Shown: positions 8,212 through 18,258, numbered from the stretch's first letter. The stretch: DNA of 64,000 bases from Bacteroidota bacterium (GCA_027482225.1 JAIXWD010000007.1:372001-436000); one strand, 5' to 3'. Made by a program: numbers and translations. The notes: generated by a model not told the origin, from the sequence alone.

Positions 8212-9838
8212 CCTTATAAAAGTAGCCCTTTGGGGGTTATTGTTGTTTATGCCTTTTTTAGGCGCAGTTCATTTGTTTGATTGGGACGAAGTTAACTTTG
8301 CCGAATCGGCCAGAGAAATGATGCTTACCCAAGAGTACTTTAGGGTGCAAATAAACTTCTTACCTTTTTGGGAAAAACCTCCTTTGTTTTTTTGGTTACA
8401 AACTGTAAGTTTTTATTTGTTTGGAGTAAATGAGTTTGCTGCTCGTTTTCCCAATGCAGTTTGTGGTGTATTGGTGCTGGTTACCTTATTTAATATTGGC
8501 AAAACACATTTTAATGGCCGCATTGCCACACTTTGGGTATTGTTTACCACAGCATCATTAACTCCGCATTTATACTACAAAAGTGGCATTATCGATCCTT
8601 GGTTTAACTACTTTATTTTCCTTTCCATCTACCAACTTTATCTAGCATTTATTACCCCAGAAAAACGCAATACACATTTTGTATTGATGGGTATTTTTAA
8701 TGGATTGGCCATTTTAACCAAAGGTCCTGTTGCATTACTGGTGTTGGGTTTATGCGGATTTGTACTATGGGCATTTCAAAAATTTAAACCTTATTTTAAC
8801 CTCAAACAATTGTTTATAGCGGTATTCATTATAGCTGGAATTACATCTGTTTGGTTTATGGCCGAGTTGCTAAAAAATGGTCCAAAAGTATTAACCGATT
8901 TTATTGCTTACCAAATTGATTTGTTTTTAAACCCGGTGGCAGGTCACGGACAGCCTTGGTTCTACCATCCTGTAGTTATTTTCTTTGGTTGTTTTCCTGC
9001 ATCTATTTTCGCATTAAAAGCATTTGTATTGAAGCGCAAAAACGACTCATTACATCAACATCAATTTAAGTTAATAATGAACATTATGTTTTGGGTGGTA
9101 TTGATTTTGTTTTCAATGGTTACTACCAAAATTGTTCACTATTCAAGTTTATGTTACATCCCACTTACTTTCTTAGCTGCTTATTACGCTGATGATACAC
9201 TAACACGTGGCTTAGGTATATCAAAATTTAAAAGTATTTTGGTGTTAATTATTGGTTTGATTATTTCTGGTGCGTTTGCGGTATTACCTTTAATTGATGG
9301 CATTAAACAACACATCTTACCATACATAAAAGATGATTTTGCAGTGGCCAGTTTAAATGTATCTGGAAGTTGGAATGGTTTTGAATCAAGTATTGGCGGA
9401 TTGTTTGGCATTATGGTGCTTATATTTTTTATTCAACAACACCGTAAAAATACCATTGCTGCATTGTACAGTTTGTTAATTGCATTTAGCATTTTATTGC
9501 CTACTTACATTTGGCAAGTTGCCCCTAAAATAGAGCAATACAGCCAAGGCCCAGCTATAGAATTTTACAAAACCTTACAAGGACAAGATTGCTATGTAGA
9601 AACTTTTGGTTTTAAAAGCTACGCACAATATTTTTATCCGCAGCAAGTTCAACACACCAACCCAAATACAGGTAATAAAGAGTGGCTGTTTAAAGGTAAT
9701 GCAGACAAGCCAGTCTACATCGTGGCTAAAATCACTCATGAAAAGGATTGCAAACAATTACCTTTCGAAGAAATTGGTCGCAAAGGCGGATTCATATTTT
9801 ACAAACGTATTTTACCATCAACCAAAATTAACCCATAA
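8195..9838 (+). CDS. ArnT/PMT-like glycosyltransferase (GT39-type fold)
   Basis: 547 residues with about 10-12 membrane helices. The acidic pair expected in the first periplasmic loop is present in FDWDEVNFAESAR (31-32), followed by the EKPPLFFWLQ motif characteristic of this family. Enzymes of this type move a sugar from a polyprenyl-phosphate donor to lipid A or protein on the periplasmic face. The GTG at 8195 is chosen because it keeps the first transmembrane helix intact; an ATG at 8249 would cut it off. It overlaps the PAP2 gene by 17 bases, implying translational coupling. Confidence 0.87.
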   Translation: MQHKSNLIKVALWGLLLFMPFLGAVHLFDWDEVNFAESAREMMLTQEYFRVQINFLPFWEKPPLFFWLQTVSFYLFGVNEFAARFPNAVCGVLVLVTLFNIGKTHFNGRIATLWVLFTTASLTPHLYYKSGIIDPWFNYFIFLSIYQLYLAFITPEKRNTHFVLMGIFNGLAILTKGPVALLVLGLCGFVLWAFQKFKPYFNLKQLFIAVFIIAGITSVWFMAELLKNGPKVLTDFIAYQIDLFLNPVAGHGQPWFYHPVVIFFGCFPASIFALKAFVLKRKNDSLHQHQFKLIMNIMFWVVLILFSMVTTKIVHYSSLCYIPLTFLAAYYADDTLTRGLGISKFKSILVLIIGLIISGAFAVLPLIDGIKQHILPYIKDDFAVASLNVSGSWNGFESSIGGLFGIMVLIFFIQQHRKNTIAALYSLLIAFSILLPTYIWQVAPKIEQYSQGPAIEFYKTLQGQDCYVETFGFKSYAQYFYPQQVQHTNPNTGNKEWLFKGNADKPVYIVAKITHEKDCKQLPFEEIGRKGGFIFYKRILPSTKINP

Positions 9839-9907
9839 CTATGTTTTGGTATTTATCTTCACACTGATTGCATCAATAACTGGGTTGAAGTTTGTATCAG
9901 AGTAAAA

Positions 9908-10333
9908 TTAGTATTCCAATAACACTTCGCGTCTATCGGCTTGAGTAGATTTGATATGAACTTTTAACACTTCTTCATTTTGCAAAAGAGGTTCAATATT
10001 TTCTGGCCACTCCATTAAACAGATGTTATTGCTGTAAAAGTAATCTTCATAACCAATGTCATATACTTCTTCTAAGTTTTTTATGCGGTAAAAATCGAAG
10101 TGATAAACAATTTGTTGGGTGCTAGTTTCGTACTCGTTAACCAACGCAAATGTAGGGCTCGATACTTCTTGTATTACACCCAACTGATAACAAATTTGTT
10201 TAATCAAAGTAGTTTTACCTGCACCCATTTGACCGTAAAATGCAACCAATTTATGTGTATCCGATAACTGAATAATTGCTTTCGCAACTAAAGGTAAATC
10301 GTTTAAACCTACATCACTAAACTTTTGTTGCAT
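9908..10333 (-). CDS. tsaE: tRNA threonylcarbamoyladenosine biosynthesis ATPase TsaE
   Basis: 141-residue P-loop ATPase needed, with TsaB, TsaC and TsaD, for the t6A37 modification of ANN-decoding tRNAs. Walker A GQMGAGKT at residues 34-41, then SSPTFALVNEY, YHFDFYRIKN and the EWPENIEPL stretch, all diagnostic of TsaE. Length is standard. Its ATG lies 2 bases after the stop of the upstream GNAT-like gene, so they are co-transcribed. Confidence 0.95.
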   Translation of the reverse strand: MQQKFSDVGLNDLPLVAKAIIQLSDTHKLVAFYGQMGAGKTTLIKQICYQLGVIQEVSSPTFALVNEYETSTQQIVYHFDFYRIKNLEEVYDIGYEDYFYSNNICLMEWPENIEPLLQNEEVLKVHIKSTQADRREVLLEY

Positions 10334-10335
10334 AC

Positions 10336-11457
10336 TTAAAACTTGTAGCTATAGGTATAGTGCACTTTGGTTGTTTTTGCACCCAAGGCTTCAAACAACG
10401 AATGCATTTTAGGATTAAAATCACCAATCCATGATAGCTCTGATGAACGCAAATATTTATGTTTAATTACCGCTTCATGAAACTTCATAATCATACCCGT
10501 TTCTAAACCTAAATTTTGGTATTTAGGAATTACACCAAATACAATTCCACGTGCCCTATCAATACGACCAAAATTTCGGTACCAAAGGAACTTTACTTTA
10601 GCCCATAAATTCATTTTACCTCGTAAATGTTTAAAAATTTGATTCACATCAATGGTGTTAATGTAAAATCCTGCAGGCTCATCACCATGATAAGCAAACC
10701 AAATTAAGTCTTCGCGTAAAATTGGCCTTAATGCTTTTAAAGTTAACATCACACGCTCCATGGTCATGGGCGTAAAATCAGGTCGGTGTGCCCAACCTTG
10801 GTTGTAAATGCTTACAAAATCGTCAGCAAATTTATTAATATCATCATCACGATAATGCTCAAATTTAAATGCAGGATTGTTTAAAACACGGCTTGCAATA
10901 CGTGCAAAACGCTCGCGGTTAAAACCCTCTTCAGTAACTTCACTAGTTGATTGTTCGTAGAGTTTAGTAAATCCATAAGATTCAAAAAACTCTTGGTAAT
11001 AAGGCGGGTTATAATTTTCTAGGTAAGAAGGATTTTTGAAACCCTTTACCATCAAACCCCAAAAGCGGTCTTTTTCGCCAAAATTAATTGGGCCATCCAT
11101 GCTGGTTAAGTTTTTACTTTTTAACCAACTTTTGCATGTATCAAACAACATAAAAGCTGCTTCTTTATCGTTAATACATTCAAAAAAACCCATTCCTCCT
11201 GGCTTGTTACCGCTTTGCTCAATGTATTTTTGGTTGTAAAAAGCAGCAACACGTCCAATAATTTTGCCATTATCACCAAATAGTAACCAGCGACAAACCT
11301 CGCCATTTTTATAAAATGGATTTTGTTTGGAATCAAAAACCTCTTCAATATCTTGATTTAAAGGGGCAACCCACTCTTCATCGTTTTTGTATAAATGATG
11401 AGGAAACTTGATAAAGGCTTTATGATGTTGGGCACTAATTACTTCTACTATTTCCAT
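10336..11457 (-). CDS. GNAT-like acyltransferase family protein
   Basis: 373-residue cytoplasmic protein of a type common in Bacteroidota. It opens with a GNAT-like region (KNDEEWVAPL, then GRVAAFYN near residue 75) and contains the strongly conserved-looking blocks GPINFGEKDRFWGLMV and NPPYYQEFFESYGF. The second half, with GFYINTIDVNQI and VIPKYQNLGLETGMIMKFHE, looks like an acetyl-CoA-binding segment. The substrate is unknown. It precedes tsaE by 2 bases, an arrangement that need not be functional. Confidence 0.75.
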   Translation of the reverse strand: MEIVEVISAQHHKAFIKFPHHLYKNDEEWVAPLNQDIEEVFDSKQNPFYKNGEVCRWLLFGDNGKIIGRVAAFYNQKYIEQSGNKPGGMGFFECINDKEAAFMLFDTCKSWLKSKNLTSMDGPINFGEKDRFWGLMVKGFKNPSYLENYNPPYYQEFFESYGFTKLYEQSTSEVTEEGFNRERFARIASRVLNNPAFKFEHYRDDDINKFADDFVSIYNQGWAHRPDFTPMTMERVMLTLKALRPILREDLIWFAYHGDEPAGFYINTIDVNQIFKHLRGKMNLWAKVKFLWYRNFGRIDRARGIVFGVIPKYQNLGLETGMIMKFHEAVIKHKYLRSSELSWIGDFNPKMHSLFEALGAKTTKVHYTYSYKF

Positions 11458-11540
11458 GTGTTAAATTCCTGCAAACTTATTTTAATTAAAGGGGTAATTG
11501 TTTATTTTGCGTGGGTCAAAAATATAAAATTATTAATGGT

Positions 11541-12077
11541 ATGCTTCAAATAGGTGATAAATTACCCGAATTCAATTTAATTGGATACGATGATAAGATG
11601 CATTCTAACTATGAATTTGCAGATAAATACGCATTAGCAGTAGTTTTTACTTCTAATAGTTCGCCTGTATCTTTAGCATACAGCAAGCGATTGTTAGGTT
11701 TATTTGAAAAATACGAAGATGATAATTTAGCTATAATTGGTATTAACTCCAACGACAGCAGTCAATCTTCTACTGATACGTTAGCCGCAATGAAACGCAC
11801 AGCAGACCATTATAATATGGACCAATTGCACTTTATGTATTTAAAAGATGAAGACCAAAATGTTGCCAAATTATTTGGTGCAACTTGCAATCCTGAAGTA
11901 TTTTTGTTTAACTCAAAACGAGAATTAACATACAAAGGTGCAATTGATGATAATTGGGAAAGCGAAAATGGTGTTACAGCTGCTTACCTTGAAGATGCCA
12001 TTGAAGAGACATTAGATGGCATGGATATTGATTTCCCTGAAATACCAAGTAATGGAACACCCATTATTTGGAAATAA
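11541..12077 (+). CDS. Thioredoxin-fold peroxiredoxin-like protein lacking redox cysteines
   Basis: 178 residues from the ATG at 11541. A GTG at 11511 is in frame, but a TTATTTTGC promoter-like box lies just upstream of it and would start transcription after it. The fold follows the AhpC/TSA-like family: LQIGDKLPEFNLIG, then strand-turn-helix FTSNSSPVSLAYSKRL, cis-Pro region GATCNPEVF, GAIDDNWES and a final IIWK. Where the window's own paralogue (42563-43180) has CNHCP, this protein has SNSSP, and the paralogue's C-terminal GCTIKW is GTPIIW here. It is therefore unlikely to work as a thiol oxidoreductase and may bind a partner or ligand instead. Confidence 0.8.
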   Translation: MLQIGDKLPEFNLIGYDDKMHSNYEFADKYALAVVFTSNSSPVSLAYSKRLLGLFEKYEDDNLAIIGINSNDSSQSSTDTLAAMKRTADHYNMDQLHFMYLKDEDQNVAKLFGATCNPEVFLFNSKRELTYKGAIDDNWESENGVTAAYLEDAIEETLDGMDIDFPEIPSNGTPIIWK

Positions 12078-12102
12078 CATGAACAAAAAAATTAAACTTA
12101 AC

Positions 12103-12138
12103 AAACGCTAATCCGCAACAGGGTTGGCGTTTGTGCAT
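12103..12138 (+). terminator. Probable intrinsic terminator
   Basis: AAACGCTAATCC (12103-12114) pairs with GGGTTGGCGTTT (12121-12132) as a 12-bp stem with two G-U pairs and a 6-base loop, followed by a T-rich stretch. It separates the thioredoxin-like gene from lgt. Confidence 0.55.
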
Positions 12139-12154
12139 TTTATAAACATACATT

Positions 12155-13327
12155 ATGTATCCAACTATATCTGATTTAATTAAAGACCTATTTGGTTTTT
12201 ACCTTCCGTTACCTGTTCAAACATTTGGTTTTTTTATGGCCGTATCTTTTGCTGCTGCATACTACACCACCACAAGTGAATTGAAACGTAAAACAGCACA
12301 AGGCTTTTTAAAACCTATTCAACGCAAGGTTATTCAAAATAAAGCCATCACCGCAACAGATTATATATCCAACGTGATTTTAGGTGCACTGTTGGGCTAC
12401 AAAGGTTTAGAAATTTTACTAGACTATAACGCACTGGTTCAAAATCCACAGGCATTTATTTTATCGGCAAAAGGCAGCTGGTTTGGGTTGATGATAGGTG
12501 CTGCTATTGCTTATTATAACACTTATAAGGATGCTGATAAAGTTAAAGGCAAGCCACAAAAAGAAGTTTTAGTAGAAGTACAACCACATGAGTTAATGTG
12601 GAACATTACTGCCATTGCTGGTATTGCTGGCATATTGGGTGCAAAAGTTTTTCATAACCTAGAGTATATTGATGATTTAATTGCAGACCCAATAGGTGCT
12701 TTACTTTCGTTTAGCGGATTAACTTTTTATGGCGGATTAATAGTAGCCACTTTTGCTGTACTGTATTATACTAACAAAAATAAAATACCCACTAAACACA
12801 TGATAGATGCCGCAGCTCCAGGGTTAATGCTTGCCTATGGTATTGGTAGAATTGGATGCCATTTAAGCGGTGATGGCGATTGGGGCATAGTAAACCTTGC
12901 AGCAAAACCCGATTTTATAAGTTTTATTCCTGATTGGGCTTGGAGCTCAAGCTATCCAAATAATGTAATAGATGAAGGTGTGTTAATTCCAGGTTGCGAA
13001 GGACCACATTGTTACATGTTACCTCAACCAGTATTCCCTACTCCGCTATATGAAGTATTTATGGCTATTGGTTTGTTTAGCATATTATGGGCTGTACGCA
13101 AACGTGTTACTATACCTGGAATATTATTCTGCATTTATTTAATTGTAAATGGTATTGAGCGTTTTAGTATAGAAAAAATACGTGTAAACAGTACTTACAA
13201 TATTTTTGGCAACGCCATTACGCAAGCCGAATTAATTTCTACATTTATGGTGATTGCAGGTATAGTTGGAATTGTTATTTTAGCTAAACGTAACAAAACC
13301 AATGAAGCTACTCAAACTACTGTATAA
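12155..13327 (+). CDS. lgt: Prolipoprotein diacylglyceryl transferase
   Basis: 390-residue inner-membrane enzyme that adds diacylglycerol from phosphatidylglycerol to the lipobox cysteine of prolipoproteins. Multiple hydrophobic helices surround the signature GRIGCHLSGDGDWG, the Bacteroidota form of the Lgt motif, and LTFYGGLIVA corresponds to the family HGGL-type segment. The C-terminal region PTPLYEVFMAIG and NGIERFSIEKIRVN matches the conserved R-E-R region. It is longer than the ~290 residues of E. coli Lgt because of extra cytoplasmic and periplasmic segments, as is usual in this phylum. Its end overlaps the next gene by 26 bases. Confidence 0.93.
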   Translation: MYPTISDLIKDLFGFYLPLPVQTFGFFMAVSFAAAYYTTTSELKRKTAQGFLKPIQRKVIQNKAITATDYISNVILGALLGYKGLEILLDYNALVQNPQAFILSAKGSWFGLMIGAAIAYYNTYKDADKVKGKPQKEVLVEVQPHELMWNITAIAGIAGILGAKVFHNLEYIDDLIADPIGALLSFSGLTFYGGLIVATFAVLYYTNKNKIPTKHMIDAAAPGLMLAYGIGRIGCHLSGDGDWGIVNLAAKPDFISFIPDWAWSSSYPNNVIDEGVLIPGCEGPHCYMLPQPVFPTPLYEVFMAIGLFSILWAVRKRVTIPGILFCIYLIVNGIERFSIEKIRVNSTYNIFGNAITQAELISTFMVIAGIVGIVILAKRNKTNEATQTTV

Positions 13328-14504
13328 TCGCTCCTGTTTTCTTTTATTTTTAATTCCCATAAATGTTGCCTTAGGGCAAAATATGGTTGTAAACAGTGGC
13401 TTTGAAGATATAAATGTTTGTTGCGAGAAAAATGCACCATGTAGCCCTGAAGGTTGGTTTGGATTAGAAATACACCGCTACGACCACGACATTATTCCAC
13501 TTAACCCTGACTACAAAAATAAAGCAAATGGCCGAGCTGCTATTTGGATAGAAACAGGTTCTCCGGTCTTTAGAAACGGCTGGTCAAAATTTGGAGCAGT
13601 TACACCTTTAATTAAACCCCTTTTACCTAATCATACCTATATTATAAAATTAAAAGTAAAGGCACATGTGTATGCCATTAATGAGTTTCATGCTACGTTT
13701 TGCGATTCGGCATTGCCCATCATAAAAAAACAAAAACCTGCAATAACCTTTAAACATAAAAGATTTATTAAAGGTAAAAAATGGGTAGAGGTAATGCAAA
13801 CATACACCGCCACAGGAACAGAAAAGTTTTTGATTTTGGGATTGCTTAAACCCTGTAATCAAATTAGGTATAAATCAATTGATGGCAACAAAGGATTAGG
13901 TGGAATTTATATTGATGATGTTGAAATAATTCCAACCGATAGCATGGAAAAACAAGTTGTTTTGGCTGTAACAGATTCTGCACAGTTGCATATTTACAAC
14001 GAAAACAGAAGACATGACTTTCAACGTTTGTGTAGGGGTTCGAATATTTTGTTTCCTACCATAATGATAGATCATATCATAGACTCCACTACCACCATGA
14101 GAGATATTTTAAGTGAAGAAAGATTGGTTGCATATAATGCTGACATGAATAGAGGGGCATACTTAACTAATTTAACCTACAACGAAAGTTATCAATTAAC
14201 TCCTCAAGCTAACCATATCATCAACCCAATTTTAGAACAATTAAAAGCCAATAAACAAAGTGAAATTATACTGGTAGGTCATGTTGATGTGCGCACGTCT
14301 GATTTCGAAAACCATTCGATTAGCGTATTACATGCCATGGCTGTAAAAAATTATTTGGTAAAAAACGGCATTGCTAAAATACGCATTAGGGTTGATGGAA
14401 AAGGATCGAGCGATAACATTGGTAATATTGCACACCCCAAAGGATACAACTTAAACAACCGCATCGAATACATTATTACCCCAACTCCAATCAATAAAAA
14501 TTAA
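13302..14504 (+). CDS. Exported protein with C-terminal OmpA-like domain
   Basis: 400 residues. A signal peptide ends near ALGQ. The N-terminal half starts NMVVNSGFEDINVCCEKN and reads like a jelly-roll or carbohydrate-binding domain (GWFGLE, YIDDVEI). The C-terminal ~110 residues are OmpA-like: GHVDVR, NYLVKNGI, RIRVDGKGS and NNRIEYI hold the Asp and Arg expected to bind diaminopimelate. It may therefore tether the envelope or an adhesive domain to peptidoglycan. It overlaps lgt by 26 bases, suggesting one transcript. Confidence 0.78.
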   Translation: MKLLKLLYNRSCFLLFLIPINVALGQNMVVNSGFEDINVCCEKNAPCSPEGWFGLEIHRYDHDIIPLNPDYKNKANGRAAIWIETGSPVFRNGWSKFGAVTPLIKPLLPNHTYIIKLKVKAHVYAINEFHATFCDSALPIIKKQKPAITFKHKRFIKGKKWVEVMQTYTATGTEKFLILGLLKPCNQIRYKSIDGNKGLGGIYIDDVEIIPTDSMEKQVVLAVTDSAQLHIYNENRRHDFQRLCRGSNILFPTIMIDHIIDSTTTMRDILSEERLVAYNADMNRGAYLTNLTYNESYQLTPQANHIINPILEQLKANKQSEIILVGHVDVRTSDFENHSISVLHAMAVKNYLVKNGIAKIRIRVDGKGSSDNIGNIAHPKGYNLNNRIEYIITPTPINKN

Positions 14505-14626
14505 ATCCAACAACTTTAATAAATCGGCTAATTATGGCTTTTACATATCAACCCATTTTAAAGTTAACAGGTATTACCACTGCAAAATTATTTTTAGCAT
14601 ACACCAAAGTATATATGCAATTGGTA

Positions 14627-14634
14627 TAACTTTG
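14627..14634 (+). promoter_or_regulatory. Candidate -7 box for the DUF4294 gene
   Basis: TAACTTTG fits the Bacteroidota -7 consensus TAnnTTTG and lies 28 bases before the ATG at 14663. No clear -33 TTG at the usual distance, so the call is tentative. Confidence 0.35.
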
Positions 14635-14662
14635 GCATTGTTTTTATTCATTTGATTTGATC

Positions 14663-15193
14663 ATGAAAAACGTAGCATTATTATTTAGTTTATTGTTTGT
14701 GTTATTGGCTAAAGCACAACAACAATCTACCGATACATTAAAAACAGTGGATTTACCTCAGTTTATTGCCGAGGCCAAACGCGACCCTGAATACGAAAAG
14801 CGTTATCAGAAACTGATACGTGATGTTAAAAGGGTATTACCATACGCAAAGGTTGCTGGTTTTAGATTTCAACTAATGGAACAAAACTTACAAATGTTGC
14901 CAACAGATAAAGCACGTAAAGCATACCTTAAACGTACAGAAGAAGCCATTGAAGAACTATTTATGGACGACCTAGTTAACCTTACTGTAACACAAGGCAA
15001 ACTGCTAATAAAGTTAATTCACCGTGAAACCAGTAAAGACACATACACCCTACTTAAAACATACCGTGGTAACCTTACCGCTATTTATTGGCAAAGTTTA
15101 GCGTTGATCTTTACTTCCGATTTGAAAAATGAATACAATCCTGTTGAAGATTGGCAAATAGAAAAAATCATAAAGGACCTTGGAGTGGAGTGA
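14663..15193 (+). CDS. DUF4294 family exported protein
   Basis: 176 residues from the ATG at 14663; a TTG six bases earlier is less likely. The signal peptide is MKNVALLFSLLFVLLAKAQ. The body shows the DUF4294 pattern: RYQKLIRDVKRVLPYAK, LTVTQGKLLIKLIHRETSKDTY and IYWQSLALIFTSDLKNEYNP. The family is confined largely to Bacteroidota and has no settled function. It is highly charged and helical. It ends before a double hairpin region facing metH. Confidence 0.88.
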   Translation: MKNVALLFSLLFVLLAKAQQQSTDTLKTVDLPQFIAEAKRDPEYEKRYQKLIRDVKRVLPYAKVAGFRFQLMEQNLQMLPTDKARKAYLKRTEEAIEELFMDDLVNLTVTQGKLLIKLIHRETSKDTYTLLKTYRGNLTAIYWQSLALIFTSDLKNEYNPVEDWQIEKIIKDLGVE

Positions 15194-15195
15194 AA

Positions 15196-15296
15196 CCGTC
15201 AGACGCATCTCGCGTCAGCACGGTTGAGCAGTAAATTAGTATTTTCTCTCTTTACCAAAGGTCTGACGCCTTGGAGGCGTGCTGACCTTTTTTAAT
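15196..15296. terminator. Two REP-like hairpins, bidirectional terminator
   Basis: The first hairpin (about 15196-15228) has imperfect arms ACCGTCAGACGC and GCGTCAGCACGGT. The second (about 15261-15295) has AAGGTCTGACGCC pairing with GGCGTGCTGACCTT, flanked by A and T runs. They lie between the convergent DUF4294 and metH genes and share CTGACG words with the hairpins at 7360 and 37478. Confidence 0.6.
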
Positions 15297-17970
15297 TATC
15301 ATACCCCAAGTTTGGAGCTAACCATTTTTCTATAAAGGCAAGATCTTTTCCTTTACGTTTGGCGTAGTCTTCAACTTGGTCTTTATTAATTTTTCCAATA
15401 CCAAAGTATTTACTTTCGGGATGCACAAAATAAAAACCACTTACACTGGCTGCTGGATACATGGCAAAATTTTCGGTTAACTCAATACCCGCATTTTTTT
15501 CTGCTTGCAACAAATCAAACAGCAAACGTTTTTCTGTATGGTCTGGACAAGCCGGATAGCCCGGTGCAGGCCTAATACCAAGGTATTCTTCTTTTATTAA
15601 ATCTTCGGTAGTTAGCTCCTCATCTTTGGCATAACCCCAAAATTCTTTACGCACCAACTCATGCATTTTTTCGGCAAATGCTTCGGCCAATCTATCTGCA
15701 ATTGCTTTTATCATAATGCTATTATAATCATCATGATCTTTTTCAAATTGCTCCACTAATTTTTCAATTCCAATACCTGCAGAAACAGCAAATCCACCCA
15801 TGTAATCGGTTTTACCAGTTTCCTTAGGCACAACAAAATCTGCTAAGCAATTGTAGGTTTGGCCATCAGCCTTTTCGCTTTGTTGACGTAGGAAATGAAA
15901 AGTTGATGTATTGCCATCAGCTTGCAATTCCACATCATCACCCACCGCATTGGCAGGCCAAAAACCAATTACAGCTTTGGCTTGAAGTAACTGTTTTTCA
16001 ATTACCTCATCTAATAAATCATTGGCATCTTTAAATAACTTAGTAGCTTCTTTTCCTACAATTTCATCTTGCAAAATTTTAGGATAACGCCCTGCCAATT
16101 CCCATGTCATAAAAAACGGAGTCCAATCAATATAGTTACGTAATTCGCTTAATGGGAAGTTATCAAACACCTTAACCCCTGTAAAGCCGGGAGCTACAAT
16201 ATTTTTTACATCCACTTTAATTTTACAGGTACGGGCCCTTTCTATTGTTACAAAGTTTTTATCTCTTTTACGGTTTTTATAATCCTCTCTAAACTGGGCA
16301 TAATCTGCCTTTAAGTTGGCTTGAAAGGCAGGTCGGTTTTCTTTGCTAATTAAACTTTGCGCAACAGGTACACTCTTGCTGGCATCTAAAACATGAACAA
16401 CTGGTCCACTATAATTTTGATCGATTTTTACTGCTGTGTGCACACGAGAGGTTGTTGCACCACCAATAAGCAAAGGTATATTCATACCCATACGTTCCAT
16501 TTCTTTGGCAACGTAAACCATTTCATCCAAGCTTGGTGTGATCAATCCACTTAAACCAATTACATCTACATTTTCGGCTTTGGCACACGCTAATATTTTA
16601 TCAGCAGGAACCATTACACCCATATCAATAATTTCAAAATTATTACATGCCAAAACCACACCTACAATATTTTTACCTATATCATGCACATCACCCTTAA
16701 CAGTAGCTAACAATATTTTGCCTTGTCCGCCACCTGCTGCTGCGCCTGCTAAACGTTTTTCTTCCTCAAGGTAAGGAGTTAAAACAGCTACCGCTTTTTT
16801 CATTACACGTGCACTTTTAACAACCTGTGGTAAAAACATTTTACCTTGACCAAACAAGTCGCCTACTACATTCATTCCAGCCATTAAAGGACCTTCAATT
16901 ACGTTAAGTGGTTTACCATATTTTAGGTAAGCCTCTTCTGTATCTACATCAATAAACTCTACAATACCTTTAATTAAAGCATGACTCAAGCGTTCTTCAA
17001 TAGTGCCTTTTCGCCACTCTTCATCAATAACTTTTTCTTTGCCTTTGCCTTTTACTTTCTCGGCATATTCTAATAATTTTTCGGTAGCATCATCTTTCCT
17101 ATCTAACAATACATCCTCAACGTGCCCCAATAATTCTTTATCAATTTCATCGTACACTTCTAGCTGGCTAGGGTTAACAATACCCATATCCATTCCGTGT
17201 TTTATAGCATGATATAAAAATGCAGAATGCATGGCCTCACGCACTTTGTCGTTACCTCTAAAAGAGAACGAAACATTTGATACACCACCACTAATTTTAG
17301 CACCGGGTAAGTTTTCTTTTATCCATTTGGTGGCATTAAAAAAGTCGATGGCATTTTTACGGTGCTCTTCCATTCCTGTGGCAACCGGGAAAATATTTGG
17401 ATCAAAAATGATATCGCCCGCAGGGAAATGAACTTTTTCAGTAAGGATACGATAGGCTCTTTCGGCAATTTCAATTCTACGTTGGTAGTTATCTGCTTGG
17501 CCAACTTCATCAAACAACATCACAATTACAGCAGCACCAAAACGCTTTACAATTTTAGCCTGACGGATAAATTCTTCTTCGCCACCTTTTAGCGAAATAG
17601 AATTTACCACACACTTACCTTGCACGCATTTTAAACCAGCTTCAATAATTTCCCATTTTGATGAATCTATCATAATTGGAACACGAGAAATATCGGGTTC
17701 GGCCATCACCAGATTTAAGAAACGAGTCATGGCTTCCACACCATCAATCATTCCTTCATCCATGTTAATGTCAATTATTTGCGCACCACCTTGCACTTGC
17801 TCAAGGGCTACTTCTAGGGCTCCATCAAAATCACCCTCTTTTATTAAGCGCAAGAATTTTTTAGATCCAGTTACGTTGGTACGCTCGCCTACGTTTATAA
17901 AATTTGAGCCTTCAAATATTACCAGTGGCTCTAATCCTGAAAGTCGAAGTGTATAATCTTTGTTCGTCAT
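15292..17970 (-). CDS. metH: Cobalamin-dependent methionine synthase, without homocysteine domain
   Basis: 892-residue protein holding the later modules of MetH. Pterin-binding domain 1-280 ([25 protein letters not shown]), cap helices ~330-410, B12-binding domain with GDVHDIGKN (cobalt ligand His429) to ~540, and activation domain ~560-892 with [15 protein letters not shown] for AdoMet binding. The ~330-residue homocysteine S-methyltransferase domain that starts E. coli MetH is absent. In many Bacteroidota that domain is a separate adjacent gene, but here the next gene is an XRE regulator 288 bases away. The homocysteine module must be elsewhere, or another enzyme supplies it. No cobalamin or SAM riboswitch is evident upstream (17971-18258). 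Confidence 0.95.
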   Translation of the reverse strand: MTNKDYTLRLSGLEPLVIFEGSNFINVGERTNVTGSKKFLRLIKEGDFDGALEVALEQVQGGAQIIDINMDEGMIDGVEAMTRFLNLVMAEPDISRVPIMIDSSKWEIIEAGLKCVQGKCVVNSISLKGGEEEFIRQAKIVKRFGAAVIVMLFDEVGQADNYQRRIEIAERAYRILTEKVHFPAGDIIFDPNIFPVATGMEEHRKNAIDFFNATKWIKENLPGAKISGGVSNVSFSFRGNDKVREAMHSAFLYHAIKHGMDMGIVNPSQLEVYDEIDKELLGHVEDVLLDRKDDATEKLLEYAEKVKGKGKEKVIDEEWRKGTIEERLSHALIKGIVEFIDVDTEEAYLKYGKPLNVIEGPLMAGMNVVGDLFGQGKMFLPQVVKSARVMKKAVAVLTPYLEEEKRLAGAAAGGGQGKILLATVKGDVHDIGKNIVGVVLACNNFEIIDMGVMVPADKILACAKAENVDVIGLSGLITPSLDEMVYVAKEMERMGMNIPLLIGGATTSRVHTAVKIDQNYSGPVVHVLDASKSVPVAQSLISKENRPAFQANLKADYAQFREDYKNRKRDKNFVTIERARTCKIKVDVKNIVAPGFTGVKVFDNFPLSELRNYIDWTPFFMTWELAGRYPKILQDEIVGKEATKLFKDANDLLDEVIEKQLLQAKAVIGFWPANAVGDDVELQADGNTSTFHFLRQQSEKADGQTYNCLADFVVPKETGKTDYMGGFAVSAGIGIEKLVEQFEKDHDDYNSIMIKAIADRLAEAFAEKMHELVRKEFWGYAKDEELTTEDLIKEEYLGIRPAPGYPACPDHTEKRLLFDLLQAEKNAGIELTENFAMYPAASVSGFYFVHPESKYFGIGKINKDQVEDYAKRKGKDLAFIEKWLAPNLGYDN

Positions 17971-18258
17971 GTATGGGTTTCAAGAAAATCGAGGCAAGAT
18001 AGTAAATAGGTTGAACAGTGCATAATAGAAATGATTTAACGGGTAAAGAGTTTTACAACTCTGCTACTAGCAAGTTATTTAGGGCATTAGCCCCAATATG
18101 TTTAAGGAGCTATTTGCTGCAAGTCATTATAAGAACAACCTAAGGAATATGCGCAAAACTTGTAGCTTAGTATTTTTCATTACAAATAAAGATGAAAACC
18201 CAGGCAAAGAATGCATAAAGCATTTTAAAATCAAATATAGGTGATATAAGTATATGAT

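Noticed and set aside
11511-11540. GTG at 11511 as start of the thioredoxin-like gene
   Set aside because: A promoter-like TTATTTTGC box just upstream would leave no leader, while the ATG at 11541 gives the normal family N-terminus.
17971-18258. Cobalamin or SAM riboswitch upstream of metH
   Set aside because: No conserved B12-box-like or SAM-type core could be seen; only AT-rich sequence.
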